Source of the DNA: an uncultured Lachnospiraceae bacterium | Lineage (GTDB): Bacteria > Bacillota > Clostridia > Lachnospirales > Lachnospiraceae | Assembly (NCBI GenBank): GCA_910587895.1 | Contig: CAJUOE010000047.1 | Span: 1-24,136 of the forward strand | Reading direction: 5' to 3' | Length of the DNA stretch: 24,136 nucleotides | In this document: one piece after another, positions 22,371 through 24,136 of the stretch | Layout of the letters: each line of letters starts with the position of its first letter | How positions within the stretch are numbered: the first letter of the stretch is position 1 | Notes under the pieces: model-generated | What the model saw: the letters and a program-made list of their open reading frames with translations, nothing else | Database searches by the model: none | What the model was told of the DNA's origin: nothing | Program-made: the position numbers and the translations under genes

Positions 22371-23338
22371 CGAATCGACTGACGAACGGGGACAGCAAAA
22401 CACAGGCGGAAACGCCCGGAATACCGGATTTCTCCCGTTATAAGGTATGTAATTCCTACTCCGTACCGGCTACGGATTCCACTTCTGCGGGCGGCGCTCC
22501 TGATACTGCCAGCCAAACGCTCCAACGTGTCTCCAAAAGACAGCTTATGGAGATTGACAGCCGTTTAGGGGAGCGCGACCGGCAGCTGCTCGCCGCAGTG
22601 CAGCGGTACCGCTACCTCATGACCGGGCAGATCAGGCGACTGTTATTTACCGATGCCGCCAATTCCTCTGCCGGGCTTCGGGCTGCCAGTCGCAGCCTCA
22701 AAAAGTTAAATGGGCTTGGGCTGGCTGACAGCCTTTCCCGGAGGATTGGCGGGGTAAGGGCAGGGTCTAGCTCCCTCATTTGGCACATTACTCATGCCGG
22801 GGAAAGGCTGCTCCGGCTGCGCGATGCTAAGGCAGTTCCGGTGAGGAGGCATTTTGAGCCGTCCCCTTATTTCTTGTCCCACACACTTGCGGTTGCGGAA
22901 ACCGCCATCAGGCTCATGGAAATCTGCCGGGAACATGAATCAGAGATTACCGCTTTGCAGTTAGAGCCGGAATGCTGGCGGCCATACAGCAGCGCCGGGG
23001 TGACATGCTCCCTCAAACCAGATTTATATGCGGCAGCCATGAGCGAGGAATATGAAGACCGTTATTTTATGGAAGTCGACCTCGACACCGAATCCCCAGC
23101 CAAAATCATTGAGAAGTGCCGGAAATACCATGCTTACTACCGTTCCGGCTTAGAGCAGGAAGCATCAGAAATGTTCCCTCTAACCGTCTGGATTGTGCCG
23201 GACGCCGCCCGTAAAGCAACACTCATCCGGCAAATGAAAGAGGCGTTCGATAAGCAGGCGAAGCTATTCGCAGTGATCACTTGCGATGAGCTGGAGCATC
23301 TCATCCGGGAAGGAGGCGACCGGGAGACACTGTGCTGA
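22367..23338 (+). CDS. Replication-relaxation family protein
   Basis: The 323-residue protein resembles Replic_Relax (PF13814) proteins of Gram-positive plasmids and integrative elements, thought to start transfer or replication. The disordered N-terminus (1-53) is followed by a winged-helix-like part (RDRQLLAAVQRYRYLMTGQI, LRAASRSLKKLNGLGL, WHITHAGERLL). Then come FLSHTLAVAE, KPDLYAA (218-219), YFMEVDLDTES (E236, D238) and KCRKYHAYY (K253). The PD...ExD...K order is like that of PD-(D/E)XK-type nuclease cores; whether it cuts DNA is inference. Its ATG overlaps the coupling-ATPase stop, as commonly found for these two genes. Confidence 0.78.
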   Translation: MTNRLTNGDSKTQAETPGIPDFSRYKVCNSYSVPATDSTSAGGAPDTASQTLQRVSKRQLMEIDSRLGERDRQLLAAVQRYRYLMTGQIRRLLFTDAANSSAGLRAASRSLKKLNGLGLADSLSRRIGGVRAGSSSLIWHITHAGERLLRLRDAKAVPVRRHFEPSPYFLSHTLAVAETAIRLMEICREHESEITALQLEPECWRPYSSAGVTCSLKPDLYAAAMSEEYEDRYFMEVDLDTESPAKIIEKCRKYHAYYRSGLEQEASEMFPLTVWIVPDAARKATLIRQMKEAFDKQAKLFAVITCDELEHLIREGGDRETLC

Positions 23339-23391
23339 AAACCTAGGTCTCGGGTGCGCCATAACAATACATTGAATGAAAGAATTTTAAT

Positions 23392-23416
23392 TGGCCGCTT
23401 ATAGGCTAAGCGGCCA
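23392..23416 (+). promoter_or_regulatory. Hairpin just ahead of the second C5 methyltransferase
   Basis: TGGCCGCTTA (23392-23401) and TAAGCGGCCA (23407-23416) are exact complements with a 5-nt loop, ending 2 nt before the AAGGAGG site. It may end transcripts from the relaxation gene or regulate access to the ribosome site. Confidence 0.5.
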
Positions 23417-23430
23417 GAAGGAGGCTTGCC

Positions 23431-24136
23431 ATGAATGAACAAAACACAATCCGGTTCTTCGATATGTTTGCCGGTATTGGAGGGTTCCGCGCCGGGCTGG
23501 AGCGCGCCGGCGGATTTACCTGTGTCGGCCACTGCGAGATTGACAGGCACGCGGAAAAGGCTTACCGGGCAATCCACAATATAAAAGAAAGCGAGGTTTA
23601 TTATGAAGACGCAAGAAAAATTGACGCCGAAACAATGCCAGACTTCGACCTGCTCTGCGCCGGGTTCCCCTGCCAAAGCTTTTCCATTGCCGGAAAGCGC
23701 CGTGGCTTTGAAGATGCGAGAGGCGCGCTCTTTTTTGACATCGCGCGCGTCCTTAAAGCCAAACAGCCTGCGTTTTTTATGCTTGAAAACGTTCCCGGCC
23801 TGCTCAGCCATGACGGAGGGCGGACATTTACGGCCATCCTCAGCACGCTATCAGAACTGGGGTATGTGGGGGAATGGACGGTGCTTAACAGCAAGCATTT
23901 TGGAGTCCCGCAGTCACGCAGGCGGGTGTACATTGTCGGATATCTTGGACCAAAATGTGCCGGAAAAATATTACCTTTCCCGGAAGCAGGCGGAAAAACT
24001 CTTGTACAAGTCACCGGCGGGGCGCAGGGGGCAAGGGTCTACGCCCCATCCGGGGTTGCCTGCACACAGCTCGCCAGCTCCGGGGGAGGCGGAGAAAACC
24101 GGGCTTTACCTTGTAAGCCGCGGCAGCCGCAGAGGC
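23431..24136 (+). CDS. dcm: C5-cytosine DNA methyltransferase (partial at window end)
   Basis: Residues seen: 235, with the gene running off the window. Motif I FDMFAGIGGFRAGLE (10-24), HCEID, motif IV AGFPCQSFSIAG with catalytic C81, motif VI MLENVPGLL, and motif VIII GVPQSRRRVYIVG (158-170) are all intact, so the catalytic half looks sound. The ATG follows AAGGAGGCTTGCC. It methylates cytosine at an unknown site; no restriction partner is in view. Near 24085-24100 the written frame reads GGGGENRALP, while one frame over reads EKTGLYLVSRGSRR, matching the usual GGxKTGLY continuation. A 1-base deletion in the A run near 24097 is therefore possible (see findings). It follows the relaxation gene after 92 nt. 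Confidence 0.82.
   Translation, partial: MNEQNTIRFFDMFAGIGGFRAGLERAGGFTCVGHCEIDRHAEKAYRAIHNIKESEVYYEDARKIDAETMPDFDLLCAGFPCQSFSIAGKRRGFEDARGALFFDIARVLKAKQPAFFMLENVPGLLSHDGGRTFTAILSTLSELGYVGEWTVLNSKHFGVPQSRRRVYIVGYLGPKCAGKILPFPEAGGKTLVQVTGGAQGARVYAPSGVACTQLASSGGGGENRALPCKPRQPQR

Noticed and set aside
23137..23811. 224-residue minus-strand reading frame
   Set aside because: It is antisense to the relaxation and methyltransferase genes, whose motifs prove the + strand is coding.
1..24136. CRISPR array, rRNA or tRNA genes
   Set aside because: No regularly spaced direct repeats, rRNA-like segments or cloverleaf-like sequence were seen by eye.

Overview
The window is a mosaic of mobile and accessory DNA from what looks like a gut-type Bacillota (Clostridia, Lachnospiraceae-like) genome. 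This rests on AAGGAGG-type ribosome binding sites, BspA-type leucine-rich and Big_2/Fn3 surface proteins with C-H...CxxC modules, and a phage replication block of a kind common in Firmicutes elements. The assignment is inference; no rRNA, tRNA or other taxonomic marker was seen.

Layout. (1) 1-5840, + strand: a phage or phage-plasmid replication block: DUF669-like protein, compact family B DNA polymerase, unknown coiled-coil protein, PrimPol-SF3 primase-helicase, and a decayed C5-cytosine methyltransferase, closed by a strong stem-loop at 5799-5840. Two copies of one palindrome (594-611, 4933-4962) mark intergenic gaps of this block. (2) 5841-7132: a structured, gene-poor stretch around a 190-residue catalytic-domain-only tyrosine recombinase on the minus strand. 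Its own ribosome binding site lies in one arm of a large dyad. (3) 7133-13667: two large secreted surface proteins with related C-terminal halves (Big_2/Ig/Fn3 and BspA-LRR/Ig/Fn3). They flank three small Cys-rich, probably zinc-binding proteins and a decayed coding stretch. (4) 13779-14832, minus strand: a sigma-70-like regulator and a 58-residue protein. (5) 14985-18484, + strand: a strongly patterned control region, an unknown 210-residue protein, then a two-gene unit made of a single-pass membrane protein with a large cytosolic domain and a DUF11-type cell-surface protein. None of these three is recognised in detail. (6) 18651-24136, + strand, visibly more G+C-rich: a conjugative or mobilisable-element module with two small proteins, an MT-A70 adenine methyltransferase, a small two-helix membrane protein, a soluble VirD4/HerA-like coupling ATPase, a Replication-relaxation protein, and a C5-cytosine methyltransferase cut by the window end.

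How the parts may work together. Block 1 would copy the element (primase-helicase plus polymerase plus a DUF669 protein) and modify its DNA. Block 6 would process and export DNA: the membrane anchor and coupling ATPase overlap by 26 nt, and the ATPase and relaxation genes overlap by 4 nt, so they are probably translated together. The methyltransferases there may protect the transferred DNA. Blocks 3 to 5 look like cargo acting at the cell envelope.

The best candidates for something undescribed are the 14985-18484 unit with its operator-rich promoter, the split coupling protein, the recombinase with the RBS-masking leader dyad, and the repeated palindrome of the phage block. Both C5 methyltransferases show reading-frame problems: the first is clearly broken, the second uncertain.
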